Shown: piece after piece, positions 1 through 9,248 of the stretch
Layout: every line of letters begins with the position of its first letter
Numbering within the stretch: the first letter of the stretch is position 1
Assembly: GCA_903834135.1 (NCBI GenBank)
Contig: CAILHZ010000016.1
Span: forward strand, 335,001 to 399,000
Length of the DNA stretch: 64,000 bases
Direction of reading: 5' to 3'
Source: an uncultured Opitutia bacterium
Lineage (GTDB): Bacteria > Verrucomicrobiota > Verrucomicrobiia > Opitutales > Opitutaceae
Notes under the pieces: generated by a model
The model's input: only the letters and a program-made list of their open reading frames with translations
What the model was told of the DNA's origin: nothing
The model's database searches: none
Program-made: the position numbers and the translations under genes

Positions 1-1439
1 AAGGCTATGCATCCGATTTAAAAGAAGGGTTTGAAGCATGCTTGAATCGTGATGATACGCGAATTTTTGCTCAGGATTTCTCGGCAATAGCACGTTATGC
101 GCAAACAGAAGCACCAGAACTTCATACGTGGCTTGAGCGTAAAAGTAACCGTTTGTTAGCGTCACTACAAAGACCAGAACTAGCATCGCGTCTTTTAATG
201 CTTCTTTCTGAATTAAAAACAGGTAAGAGCAAAAAAGCCTATGCAGACTTGGGTTATAGGCGCCTGCAAGAAATCGTATTAGCATCGAATGGGTTTTCTA
301 GAGTAAAACCCGTTCGCTCTATTAAAGATGACCAAATCGTTTGGGCAAGAAGCCCTGTACGCCTCGACTTAGCAGGAGGATGGACAGATACACCTCCTTA
401 CTGCTTTGAACATGGCGGCGCAGTTATAAACGCAGGTGTTTTACTTAACGGCCAACCTCCAATTCAAGTATTCGTTAGATCAATACCAGAAAAGTTATTC
501 CGTTTAAGATCGATTGACTTAGGATCTTCCGAAGAAATAAAGACATACAAAGGTCTATCGGGTTTCACAGATCCAAAATCTAATTTTAGCTTAGCTAAAG
601 CAGCATTAGCACTCTGTGGCTTCTACCCTGAATTTGCTACAGGAAAAGCTCATAAAACTCTACACTCTCGTATCACAGTATTCAATTCAGGGCTGGAAAT
701 AACTCTACTAAGCGCAGTACCCAAAGGCTCAGGCCTAGGTACATCCTCTATTCTCGGCGCCACACTCTTAAGTGCACTTAATCGTGCGTGCGGCCTTGGC
801 TGGAACGAGGTCGATCTTTATCAGCGTGTACTCACAATGGAGCAACTCGTGACAACAGGTGGCGGTTGGCAAGATCAAGCTGGCGCACTTTTCAAGAGCA
901 TAAAACTAGTTAAAACGGAGGTCGGTTTATCTCAAACGCCTAGTGTAAATTATTTGCCTAAAGAACTCATAGGAAGCGCACACGCAAATAAAACACTGCT
1001 TTTATATTACACCGGTATTACCCGGTTTGCTAAAGGCATACTTAAGGAAATAGTGCACGATATGTTCTTAGGGAGATCAGCAACATTGCGCGTTCTCAAA
1101 TTAATACGCCTTAATACAACACACCTAAATAAAGCTCTAACTCAAAATAATAAGTCTGAGTTTGATCGTTGTATTGCTCGCTCTTGGGCACTGAATCAAC
1201 GTCTTGATCCAGGAACAACCACACCTGAAGTAGAACGTATAATTATGACAGCAGGCACAGACCTAAGTGCCTGTAAACTACTTGGAGCGGGCGGCGGAGG
1301 CTATATGCTTTTGTGTGCAGCTACACCGCACGCAGCAAATCGCATCAAAAAACTTCTTGAGAAAAATCCTCCTAATCGAAAAGCACGGTTTGTTGACTTT
1401 ACTTTATCTGAAAGAGCAGTGGATGTAAGTGTAAGTTAG
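1..1439 (+). CDS. GHMP-type fucokinase domain, C-terminal part of a probable Fkp (5' end outside window)
   Basis: Catalyses ATP-dependent phosphorylation of a sugar, most likely L-fucose, at C1. In the Fkp arrangement a GDP-fucose pyrophosphorylase domain precedes this kinase. The frame is open without a stop to base 1 (reading GYASDLKEGFEAC before the TTG at 42), so the gene is truncated by the window edge and that TTG is not a convincing start. GHMP motifs are all present: SPVRLDLAGGWTDTPP near 351-398, the phosphate-binding loop PKGSGLGTSS near 718-750 and LLGAGGGGY near 1279-1305. The phrase LAGGWTDTPPY followed by NGQPPIQV is typical of the fucokinase branch, so I prefer it to galactokinase or D-glycero-D-manno-heptose kinase. 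It converges on the phosphatase gene, 5 bases away. Confidence 0.8.
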   Translation, partial: GYASDLKEGFEACLNRDDTRIFAQDFSAIARYAQTEAPELHTWLERKSNRLLASLQRPELASRLLMLLSELKTGKSKKAYADLGYRRLQEIVLASNGFSRVKPVRSIKDDQIVWARSPVRLDLAGGWTDTPPYCFEHGGAVINAGVLLNGQPPIQVFVRSIPEKLFRLRSIDLGSSEEIKTYKGLSGFTDPKSNFSLAKAALALCGFYPEFATGKAHKTLHSRITVFNSGLEITLLSAVPKGSGLGTSSILGATLLSALNRACGLGWNEVDLYQRVLTMEQLVTTGGGWQDQAGALFKSIKLVKTEVGLSQTPSVNYLPKELIGSAHANKTLLLYYTGITRFAKGILKEIVHDMFLGRSATLRVLKLIRLNTTHLNKALTQNNKSEFDRCIARSWALNQRLDPGTTTPEVERIIMTAGTDLSACKLLGAGGGGYMLLCAATPHAANRIKKLLEKNPPNRKARFVDFTLSERAVDVSVS

Positions 1440-1444
1440 AACAC

Positions 1445-2473
1445 TTATTTTAGCCGAAGCTCTTGTTTAAGTATTTTCTTAAGAGGCCCTCGAATCGTAC
1501 GAGCGAGTGCCTCATTCGCGTATCCCACCCAGGAAATTGATGATGTTGTGTCTAAAGGTCCTTGGATAGAACCTCCCAAAGGATTTTCTGCGATACCACC
1601 CGCTTCAATTAAAATCAGTGCAGTACAAATATCGTAGGGATGACAAACTAAAGCGACTGGCAAACGAAGTGCCTTAAAGACCATGGGTCTAATATCTACG
1701 ATCAACCGATCATGACCGCAGAGAAGCTCGTAGATCTGACCTCCTGTTGAAATATATTGATCTTCGAAAATCATGGGAGAGCCTTCTCCTTGTTGGCCGT
1801 AAAGTTTCTTCCATAACGCCTCTTCTATACGTGATGTAAGTATTTTGCCTTCAGGGAAAAACCGCGCAAAGGAGGCAAATCCGTTCACACAATTCTTTGC
1901 ACGTGACGATTTAAGTTTAAGTGAAACTGCACGTGATTTTTTAACTGTATCCCGACAATCGTAACTTTGTGCAACAATGCCCCTTCCCTTAACGGCGCTT
2001 ATTTGATCCGACCTCCACTGTTTTGTCGTCGGGACTTCTGTCATTACTGCTACAATCAAATCATCCAGTCTATTTGCCTTACCCTTTTGCAACGCCAGGG
2101 CTGACAATACCCAAGCCGAGCGCTTATCATACATTAACCCACGCGTGCCATCTATTGGGTCTAAAATACACTTAAAGACTGTCTGCTCTACAGGAGTACC
2201 TCTTGGAAAGGTAACAATTTCATCATCCTCGATACCTTCCATAATGATCTGGATTGGCCACTGTTTTGGCCATGAAGTCTGAAACCATCGAAAAATTGCT
2301 TTTTCACTTATCCGATCAATCGCGTAAATAGTATCAGATGCAGTAACTGCTGATACACGTGAAAGTTTTTCAGATCCATACCTGCGTACACTGCACACAG
2401 ATGCACGGATATAGATACCCAGCTCACAAAGGAGCAAACGGGCCTGTTCGTAAGATGCCTGAGTCTGTTTCAC
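1445..2473 (-). CDS. Inositol monophosphatase (IMPase/FBPase) family protein
   Basis: Metal-dependent sugar or nucleotide phosphatase of the IMPase fold; the substrate cannot be read from sequence. The metal-binding signature DPIDGTRG lies about residue 107, preceded by the acidic EGIEDDE stretch, and the second signature appears late as YDICTALILIEAGGIAENP. At 342 residues it is longer than typical IMPases (about 260), with an extended middle region. The start is GTG at 2471-2473, giving MKQTQASYEQ, with no Shine-Dalgarno sequence. It converges with the fucokinase gene, which leaves open a joint role in sugar activation, but that is only suggested by position. Alternatives are a 3'(2'),5'-bisphosphate nucleotidase or a fructose-bisphosphatase-like enzyme. 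Confidence 0.75.
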   Translation of the reverse strand: MKQTQASYEQARLLLCELGIYIRASVCSVRRYGSEKLSRVSAVTASDTIYAIDRISEKAIFRWFQTSWPKQWPIQIIMEGIEDDEIVTFPRGTPVEQTVFKCILDPIDGTRGLMYDKRSAWVLSALALQKGKANRLDDLIVAVMTEVPTTKQWRSDQISAVKGRGIVAQSYDCRDTVKKSRAVSLKLKSSRAKNCVNGFASFARFFPEGKILTSRIEEALWKKLYGQQGEGSPMIFEDQYISTGGQIYELLCGHDRLIVDIRPMVFKALRLPVALVCHPYDICTALILIEAGGIAENPLGGSIQGPLDTTSSISWVGYANEALARTIRGPLKKILKQELRLK

Positions 2474-2550
2474 GCTACTATATGCAAGCCCAGATTAAAT
2501 CCTAGAGCGAGCATTGTGAGACTCTAGGCCGCACGGAGCATCTTACGCGT

Positions 2551-2584
2551 AAAAAGGAAAACCCACCGCGATAAGCGATGGGTT
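2551..2584 (-). terminator. Intrinsic terminator downstream of the small basic ribosomal-type gene
   Basis: The arms AACCCA (2560-2565) and TGGGTT (2579-2584) pair, extended by CGC/GCG around a GATAA loop. Read on the minus strand the stem is followed by TTTTCCTTTTT. It lies 31 bases after the stop codon of the 33-residue gene. A second GC-rich hairpin (about 2599-2612) sits between. Confidence 0.7.
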
Positions 2585-2614
2585 GAAGTAATGAGGCACG
2601 CGCCAGGGCGCGGC

Positions 2615-2716
2615 TTATTTCTGCCATGTACGCTTTTTATGGCGATTGGCCTTCAAGCGCTTGCGGCGCTTGTGCTTATTCATCTTAAGACGACGTTTCT
2701 TTTTCAGGTTACCCAT
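2615..2716 (-). CDS. AURKAIP1/COX24-domain (bS22-like) small ribosomal-type protein, 33 aa
   Basis: A 33-residue, extremely basic protein beginning [20 protein letters not shown] and ending KKRTWQK, with 20 of 33 residues Lys, Arg or His. The pattern of KKRR-x-KMxKHKRRKR followed by NRHKK is that of the AURKAIP1/COX24 family, relatives of mitochondrial mS38 and of mycobacterial bS22, which binds the small ribosomal subunit near the decoding region. It is shorter than usual gene-calling cut-offs. ATG start at 2714-2716, no Shine-Dalgarno sequence, followed by a good intrinsic terminator, so it is probably transcribed as a short unit or at the end of the helicase-nuclease operon's opposite flank. 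I am confident of the family, less so of ribosome association in this organism. Confidence 0.85.
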   Translation of the reverse strand: MGNLKKKRRLKMNKHKRRKRLKANRHKKRTWQK

Positions 2717-2787
2717 GGTGCGAGGTACCAACGTGGAGGCCTAAAGTTTTTCTGTAAAGCTCGAATTTAAAATGATTCAAAAAGCTA

Positions 2788-5700
2788 TCAAATTAGCCCC
2801 GAGACTAAAGCCTTCGTAAAGACTACTAATGTTTTAACTTGTTCTATATCAATATTTAATAAAATTGAAACTACCTTTTGATATGAAGTCATTTGTGACC
2901 TATATCGAGCAGTTTCTAACTTTATGTCTGCATGATTATGCAATTTATTTGTCTTAAAATCGTAAACTGTTGCAGAAATCGCCTTTCCGCTTGGGTCTCT
3001 AACCACAACAACACGATCCATTACTCCACTGATCCACTTGCTGTCGTGCAGTACTTCAAATGCTTTTTCTCTCCACACCTCACAGAACAGTCCCTCTGGT
3101 AAAGCCCACACCTCGTTAAGTGCCGGTGCTTTAAGACAAGCTATAGCTTCATTTGCTGCGTTTCCATGATGGGACCAATCCTTAGCAAATTGCTTAACAT
3201 CAGCATCTTGAACCCATTCAACCTGCGCTAGTAAACGATGTACTAAAGTGCCGTAGTCGAGTGCAGATTGAGCTTCAAATAATGAATCTAATGCGACACT
3301 CACATTTTTCTCCACGGAGGGTCTCTCAGATTCGTGTCTATTCGCAACTTGAACCTCAATTGGATTTAAAAATGGAATCTGAATAGAACCAAGTGGCTTA
3401 TTAGATTTTTGCATATGGGCCGTGTACCAGATCGGATCTCCACAACTCCATGAACCATTTAACACTAAAGCACCGATTATTATCTCCGTGTCATCTGCTC
3501 CAAGAGTTCTACAAAGTAATTGCTTAAAGTTTGCCGAAGTTGAATTAGCTTTTGGTTTTTCGATTATGACATACGAAGCAAGTTTTGCCCGAGTCATTGC
3601 GACATATAGTAAAGATAGCTTCTCGTAACAGGCTTCGGCCTTTTCAAATTCAAGGTGAGCACTCAGACCAGGGTCGCGCTCACATATAATTTTTGTGGGC
3701 ATATCAAGCACCCAAGCAACGTGACGATCTTCTGTTTCATGAACAGCTAATCCATCTCGTCTTTGCGCTAAAGCATCACCTTCTAGTTCAGGAAGAATAA
3801 CGACATCAAAACCTAACCCCTTAGCTTTGTGTATAGTCATGATGCGTACCACCGCATCAGCCTCAGCATCACGCAACACGTGACGCTGCATGAAATCAGT
3901 AAATTCATCTAAGCTTCTACTTCCTGTCTGATCAAAAAGACCGGCAGCGGCTATAAATTGGCGAGATCGCAGCCTAGAAAAAGAATCATCATACACGAAA
4001 GCTGTTTCAATCAAATCTAACCAGTACTCCATAGTTCGCTCAAAGCCTAAGCTGTAAACTTGATTCAATAAGTACTCCGAAAGCTCATAGGGATGCTTAA
4101 TATTTTTTGATTCTAAAATTTTGTAAAAAGGAGTCATCCGAACATGACCCCAAGCAAGTGAATCACTTGGATGCGCGGCAAGTTTAACCATTGCAAGTAA
4201 CGCTAAACCCACCGGATTATCTACACACACATTTAAATCTGATTCAGCTACAGCTGAAATATTACCGTGGTGTCTTAAGAAATCAGCTAGCTCTGATGCA
4301 TGGTCATTTTGTTGAACAAGAATCGCCACAGTTAAACCACGTTCAAGTGGTTTAATTTCTTGTAACAATTTAAGACATACATCCCATCTTGCGTCTTCAT
4401 TATCAGCGAATAGCATACTCGCAAAGCCAGGTATTTTTTGAGCATGAGCTGAATGCGTAGACCATGCCTTCTTCCATGCATGAGCTGCCTCTTGTGGAAA
4501 TAGCTCGTCCATCACAGAAGCAGCACCGAAGACTTCATTAACCATTGAAATGACAGCAGGTGCTGAGCGACGAGATTCAACCAAGCGCTCTTCTTTAATT
4601 AAATTTGTAGAAGCATGATTATAACCCTGAAGCACCTCGTTAAAAAGCCTAGGGTCTCCTTTACGCCATGAGAAAATAGCCTGTTTAATATCTCCGACAC
4701 AAAAAAACGATCTCGCTCCCTCCGGATCCTGAACTACCTCGTCAATTAGATTTTTTAGAATTTTCCATTGTCCATAACTTGTATCCTGGAATTCATCGAG
4801 TAACCAATGATCTATACGACCATCTAATCGATAATCAACAAGCAGACGATCGGATGCTTGAGATTCATTTGAAAGTAACTCAGGCTCAAGAATACGCTGC
4901 ACGTCACTAAAGGTAAGTCTACCTTTAGAACGTACACTTGCTTGGTACGTTTCATCATAACTTTTAAGTACTGCATGAACACCTTGGGTAACTTCAAGTT
5001 TTTTAAGTAATTCTCCAGATATAATATACTGAATAAGTGTACCCAGTGCTTTCGTGGCTGATTGATCTAACGTCTGAACTGCACGGGCAAATTTCAATTC
5101 TACTTTTCCCGTGCAGATACTGTCCCAATCCTTAATTACTTTCTTTAGCACGTAAATCACTTCATCACTAAGTGACGCACCTGGATTCCATAGCTTTAAA
5201 GCATCTAAAAAGGAATTCCACCTTTCGCGTGCCTTCGAAGGTTCAGCCTGTGTGTTAACCCACTTTGCTAGTGTCGCAATGGCTTGATCAAAATCACCTA
5301 CACGCTGCAAAACCTGTGTTCCCTTAGGCCAGATCACATTAGGATTTCCCCAATACTTCGCATCAGGAACATCTAAGTACACTTGATGATACTGATCGAT
5401 GAAGCGGTCCAATTGCTGACCGAGTCGTTTCTCCTCTGTGCCAAAAGTAGCACGCTTAAAATTTTCTATAAAATCTTTTTGCGCCTCTTTCACACTCCCA
5501 ATAGCCCGGGTGTATAACTGCTCAAGGACCCTTCTACGTTCGAGCCGTGCTGCATGATCTTGAAGTAATTCAAAATCTCCAGAAAGCCCCAGCTCCAAAG
5601 GAAACGCCTTTACGATAGCTGCAAAAAAACCATCCATCGTACCAAGCCTCAATTTTGGCATATGATCGATAACTAGCTTAAGTAAATGAATAAAATCATC

Positions 5701-5949
5701 ACATTGCATCTCAGCCTTACCAATTGCTAGAGCAAGCTGCGTTGCCTTTTCAGGAAATTGAGAAGCCTGAGCAAGTTTGTGCAGAATCTCGTCAAAGAAT
5801 TCGCCTGCAGCTTTCTTGGTAAATGTGAGCGCGACTATTCGATCTGGTGATTGCCCACGAGCAAGTAATGCAACGTAGCGTGTTGTGAGTTGATATGTTT
5901 TACCCGAACCAGCAGAGGCTGAAATCATCACATGATTTATTTCATTCAT
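2788..5949 (-). CDS. AddA/RecB-like UvrD-family helicase with C-terminal PD-(D/E)XK nuclease
   Basis: Large subunit of a double-strand-break end-processing helicase-nuclease, feeding RecA-dependent recombination. Superfamily 1 motifs occur in order: Walker A ASAGSGKT (residues 11-18), DEFQDT (motif II), the CVGDIKQAIFSWRKGD segment (motif III), MTIHKAKGLGFDVVILPE (motif V region) and LLYVAMTRAK (motif VI). The last 100 residues carry the RecB-type nuclease residues VYDFKTN and YRSQMTSYQ. At 1053 residues it is slightly shorter than Bacillus AddA (about 1230). Its ATG overlaps the end of the upstream AddB-like gene by 4 bases, and it is one of the few genes here with a real Shine-Dalgarno sequence (GGGAGGT 5 bases before the ATG), suggesting coupled translation. 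Confidence 0.88.
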   Translation of the reverse strand: MNEINHVMISASAGSGKTYQLTTRYVALLARGQSPDRIVALTFTKKAAGEFFDEILHKLAQASQFPEKATQLALAIGKAEMQCDDFIHLLKLVIDHMPKLRLGTMDGFFAAIVKAFPLELGLSGDFELLQDHAARLERRRVLEQLYTRAIGSVKEAQKDFIENFKRATFGTEEKRLGQQLDRFIDQYHQVYLDVPDAKYWGNPNVIWPKGTQVLQRVGDFDQAIATLAKWVNTQAEPSKARERWNSFLDALKLWNPGASLSDEVIYVLKKVIKDWDSICTGKVELKFARAVQTLDQSATKALGTLIQYIISGELLKKLEVTQGVHAVLKSYDETYQASVRSKGRLTFSDVQRILEPELLSNESQASDRLLVDYRLDGRIDHWLLDEFQDTSYGQWKILKNLIDEVVQDPEGARSFFCVGDIKQAIFSWRKGDPRLFNEVLQGYNHASTNLIKEERLVESRRSAPAVISMVNEVFGAASVMDELFPQEAAHAWKKAWSTHSAHAQKIPGFASMLFADNEDARWDVCLKLLQEIKPLERGLTVAILVQQNDHASELADFLRHHGNISAVAESDLNVCVDNPVGLALLAMVKLAAHPSDSLAWGHVRMTPFYKILESKNIKHPYELSEYLLNQVYSLGFERTMEYWLDLIETAFVYDDSFSRLRSRQFIAAAGLFDQTGSRSLDEFTDFMQRHVLRDAEADAVVRIMTIHKAKGLGFDVVILPELEGDALAQRRDGLAVHETEDRHVAWVLDMPTKIICERDPGLSAHLEFEKAEACYEKLSLLYVAMTRAKLASYVIIEKPKANSTSANFKQLLCRTLGADDTEIIIGALVLNGSWSCGDPIWYTAHMQKSNKPLGSIQIPFLNPIEVQVANRHESERPSVEKNVSVALDSLFEAQSALDYGTLVHRLLAQVEWVQDADVKQFAKDWSHHGNAANEAIACLKAPALNEVWALPEGLFCEVWREKAFEVLHDSKWISGVMDRVVVVRDPSGKAISATVYDFKTNKLHNHADIKLETARYRSQMTSYQKVVSILLNIDIEQVKTLVVFTKALVSGLI

Positions 5950-8801
5950 GCATTACCTCCCTGCTTAAAATTCACGCTTTCTAAAATACCTCGATTAAAA
6001 AACGTGTTAAATTCGTCTACTCTTTCAGAAAGATTTTCATTCGGTGGCCAAAATTCACCACTCTTAATCGCCTCACATACACCCTGGGCACAGAGCATAG
6101 CAGAAGCATGTATTTCTGGTTTGTAATCAGACCAAATAGCTATCTCTGATTCGCCTGCTGCTTTAGGTAAGTTAAAATAACCTAATTGAATATCAGCCCC
6201 ATATTCATTTTTTAAAGCTTCACGGTAGACCGGGAGTTGTAAATCCTTCCACGTCTTTTCTAGTTTTTCCCCAAATCGTGCGAATGAAGGATAATGAGCA
6301 TTCTCTTTATTCACTCCACCAATGTGCGCCTGCACAGGTGTTGAAAATATATCTGAAGTTTTATAATCAATAACTCGGACTGCCTGAGTTAGCTCATTTC
6401 TTTCAATACGGTCTATTTTTCCAGATACAACAACTCCCGCTATCTCAAAAGTTATGTTCTTTTCCGTGGTAATAATACACCACCCTGCAGAGCGCTCTCT
6501 GACTTGTATTTGCGCTACGCGCGATAACCTTTGCCGTGCAGCTTCAATTTGAATTACCAAAGGTAAACTGACCCGATCTCCGTAGTTTTGCAGAATCAGC
6601 CGATCAAGTTCAGCCATTAAAAAATGCTTAATCTCGGCCTCACTACAACTCTCGCGCATAAGTGCATTTTTCCCCATCGCTTCAAGTGCGCCATGGCACA
6701 AAGTTCCAAAACTACTTTCACTTAATTCATTCCTCCATACATCAACTGCCGCCATCTTTTGTACGCGTTCCAAGTAAAACCGGAATGGACATCTCAGCCA
6801 CCGGCGAAGCCCTGTTACGCTTACTCGATCAAGACCATGCCTTAAGAAGCCTTCGCGTTCCTGAGACTTTGTTAGTGCATGAGGGATCGTTAGCTGCCAG
6901 GCACGCCTCCAGGCTTGATTTGCTCCTGAAATCGCAGGTTCTTTGAAAAGAGCCTCTACTCTGTTTGCAAGTTGCTTGTCTTCACATTGGAAAAATAAAC
7001 GCGAAGGTCTTAAGGGATCACCCGAAGCAGAGCGTTTACCAAAAAGTAAATCAAGCCGACCATTCTTTTCACGGCATGCACCTAGAGCTTTTAAGATATA
7101 AGCATCACGAGCATACCTCTCTTGATTACTTCTGAGGCCAAGTAGACACCGCAAGGACTCAGGCAAAAAGGCGTCAGCTGTAATAGCATGTGGCACCCTA
7201 CCGTCATTCATACCAGCCACAACTAGATGCGGAGCATCCTCCCAGAGAAGATCCAACCAACCCTGTAGCTCAATTGCACCGACAGGTTTATCCTCACTTA
7301 AAACTTCTGAAGCAAATAGACTTAGCGCAAGATCCCACACATGATCTGACTTAAGGCCTTCGGATGCGCTGTTACATTCAGTGGCTATTCGAGTCCAAGC
7401 AATAGCCGCCTCCTGTGCTCGTCTATCTTCTGCTTTATGTAAATCTAACCTTCGACCTTTAAGCAGTACTTGCGGAAGACTGAAAGCTGCTTCTTGAAAG
7501 CCCTTACTTAAATACTGCGAACGGAATTTATCTATACGCTCTAGAGCTGGAGCTAAAATTTGAGAATCTTTTAATTTAGAAGCGTGCGCTTGAGCTGCTT
7601 GTAAATCTACAGGGAAGCAATTGGCTTTCAGTTTATCGAGATCCGAAAGAAGAGCACCTAGCGAATAGGCGTTACCTAATTCTTGCTTAAGATAAGTATT
7701 AAAATCCGGACATCTCACTATGGCTTCAATGGATGAAAATAAAGTATCTTGTCCTAAATTACTTAAGGCCTTCAAAAGATGATATAAACTTTCCCCTGAT
7801 ACAGGCCTTCCTATCGGATTAAATCCAACGTGCTTTTCTTTTCTCAAAGCACTCTCAAATATGGTCACAAGTTCTGGATCGGCTACACCGACTCCAAGAA
7901 GGCTACTGTTTTCAGCATACTTTCTCGCCCATTCCACAATACGATCTGCTTGGTGCGCTGGCTCAAGCATAGGATGTACGTACTCTTCTATTTCACTTGG
8001 GCATACATCTCTTTTTTCCCAACCATTTACACTCGGGCGACCAAAACGATCGAACGCAGAGGCTTCAGTATCTGGAGCAAAAATAACAATTTCGATTGGC
8101 ACTTGGACACTCAGATGCTCGAGCTTGATTAGAGCAAGAGGCAGAGGATCGGGATTAGCTATAACAACGATACGTTTTATCTGAACACTGACTTGAGGAT
8201 TGAAAGCCCCTTTTATCGAGGCAGCTCTTGGATCAACTAAACCTCGGTTTAAAAGCGCAGCTTCATATCTGGATTCGAGGGCACCTAGTTCAGACCAACG
8301 TGCAATTTCAGGAAATGCTTTGTTCGTATTTGATACTACAGACTGCACCTGAGCTATACGTAATCCTGCTTCAGATAAAGTTATCTGAAGATTTAAAAAC
8401 GTATTAGCCAACCTAAGAGCCCAAGAAAAGTCACGTTGCTTAAGCGCTCCATTAAATACGTGTTCATAAGCATCTGGCTCGATCGAGAGTAAAAGATGAG
8501 ACCAGGCCAATAAGCATTCTGCTTTTGAAGCTACTTTTAGCTTACTATCAGGCGTCATAAACTGATCTGAAGTCACCACGGTTGGGGGGAAAACAGCTTG
8601 CCCATATTTTGCAGCATAGCTTGCTAGAGCTTCCCTTAACCTGCGCCCTGCCTGTGAAGTCATAACTACGATCAGCTGATCCGATAAATCAAGAGGTCCC
8701 TGCTTAAGCCATCCTTGAGCAAGCCATGCTGAAGCTTGCTCGGGTAAAGGTCTATCCCACGCAAGGAAGTGTCTTTTAATTAGAGGATTAAGATTAGCCA
8801 C
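5946..8801 (-). CDS. AddB-like PD-(D/E)XK nuclease subunit
   Basis: Partner of the AddA-like protein in a heterodimeric helicase-nuclease. The C-terminal quarter carries the nuclease core: RCPFRFYL (start of the RecB-nuclease fold), VIDYKTSD and the QLPVYREAL helix. The N-terminal helicase-like domain lacks a Walker A: the expected position reads SQAGRRLREAL, so ATP hydrolysis here is unlikely. The four-cysteine iron-sulfur staple of classical AddB appears absent; near the C-terminus only a C-x4-C pair is visible, with no C-x2-C-x5-C. GTG start at 8799-8801, 951 residues, no Shine-Dalgarno sequence. It overlaps the next gene by 4 bases (an ATGA-type junction), so the two form an operon. Confidence 0.82.
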   Translation of the reverse strand: MANLNPLIKRHFLAWDRPLPEQASAWLAQGWLKQGPLDLSDQLIVVMTSQAGRRLREALASYAAKYGQAVFPPTVVTSDQFMTPDSKLKVASKAECLLAWSHLLLSIEPDAYEHVFNGALKQRDFSWALRLANTFLNLQITLSEAGLRIAQVQSVVSNTNKAFPEIARWSELGALESRYEAALLNRGLVDPRAASIKGAFNPQVSVQIKRIVVIANPDPLPLALIKLEHLSVQVPIEIVIFAPDTEASAFDRFGRPSVNGWEKRDVCPSEIEEYVHPMLEPAHQADRIVEWARKYAENSSLLGVGVADPELVTIFESALRKEKHVGFNPIGRPVSGESLYHLLKALSNLGQDTLFSSIEAIVRCPDFNTYLKQELGNAYSLGALLSDLDKLKANCFPVDLQAAQAHASKLKDSQILAPALERIDKFRSQYLSKGFQEAAFSLPQVLLKGRRLDLHKAEDRRAQEAAIAWTRIATECNSASEGLKSDHVWDLALSLFASEVLSEDKPVGAIELQGWLDLLWEDAPHLVVAGMNDGRVPHAITADAFLPESLRCLLGLRSNQERYARDAYILKALGACREKNGRLDLLFGKRSASGDPLRPSRLFFQCEDKQLANRVEALFKEPAISGANQAWRRAWQLTIPHALTKSQEREGFLRHGLDRVSVTGLRRWLRCPFRFYLERVQKMAAVDVWRNELSESSFGTLCHGALEAMGKNALMRESCSEAEIKHFLMAELDRLILQNYGDRVSLPLVIQIEAARQRLSRVAQIQVRERSAGWCIITTEKNITFEIAGVVVSGKIDRIERNELTQAVRVIDYKTSDIFSTPVQAHIGGVNKENAHYPSFARFGEKLEKTWKDLQLPVYREALKNEYGADIQLGYFNLPKAAGESEIAIWSDYKPEIHASAMLCAQGVCEAIKSGEFWPPNENLSERVDEFNTFFNRGILESVNFKQGGNA

Positions 8802-8879
8802 GGAAAGTACTGTACACTGCCTAGCGAAAGACCTCTGAGGTTAAATACACAATCCTCAAAAGTAAAAATATGTGGTCAC

Positions 8880-8910
8880 AAAAAAACCTGCGTCTATAAA
8901 ACGCAGGTTT
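8880..8910 (-). terminator. Intrinsic terminator of rpsT
   Basis: A perfect 10-bp stem AAACCTGCGT (8884-8893) / ACGCAGGTTT (8901-8910), loop CTATAAA. On the minus strand it continues into a run of seven T, 25 bases after the rpsT stop. Flanking A/T symmetry makes it potentially bidirectional. Confidence 0.85.
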
Positions 8911-8934
8911 AAGATAAAACGAAATTCTAGCCGA

Positions 8935-9195
8935 TTATTTAGCTAGTGTGTACTTGGAAGCATGTGCCTTAGCACGAGAAGCGGCATTCTTATGAACTAC
9001 GCCGGACTTAACTGCTTTGTCCATAGCGCTTGTCCAAGCGATGCCAGCCTTCTTTGCTGCAGCTGCATCCTTGGCTGCAATTGCAGTCTCCAAGTTTTTA
9101 CGGAGAGTCTTGAGGAGGGTTTTAACCCCGCGATTACGCACTGTGAGTCGTACTGACTTACGGGCGGCTTTGATTGCAGATTTGGTATTGGCCAT
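8935..9195 (-). CDS. rpsT: 30S ribosomal protein bS20
   Basis: Small-subunit primary rRNA-binding protein that stabilises the 16S 5' domain and helix 44. It is 86 residues long, the usual size, and starts MANTKSAIKAARKSVRLTVR, with Ala/Lys-rich helices throughout and the family hallmark HKNAASRAKAHASKY at the C-terminus. ATG start with no Shine-Dalgarno sequence. It appears monocistronic: its own intrinsic terminator follows, and a leader with competing hairpins precedes it (see 9213-9248). S20 in other bacteria is autogenously controlled, so a regulatory leader would be in character. Confidence 0.97.
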   Translation of the reverse strand: MANTKSAIKAARKSVRLTVRNRGVKTLLKTLRKNLETAIAAKDAAAAKKAGIAWTSAMDKAVKSGVVHKNAASRAKAHASKYTLAK

Positions 9196-9212
9196 GAGCT
9201 AAATGAAGTTGT

Positions 9213-9248
9213 GAGTCGGCCAAAGACTCAAACCCGGGACTAAGAGTC
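9213..9248 (-). promoter_or_regulatory. rpsT leader with mutually exclusive short hairpins
   Basis: On the minus strand the leader reads GACTC (9248-9244), GAGTC (9229-9225) and GACTC (9217-9213). The middle GAGTC can pair with either flanking GACTC, so two alternative hairpins are possible just before the start codon. A TTGACT sequence at the upstream end could also be a -35 element. Regulatory use is inferred only. Confidence 0.3.
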
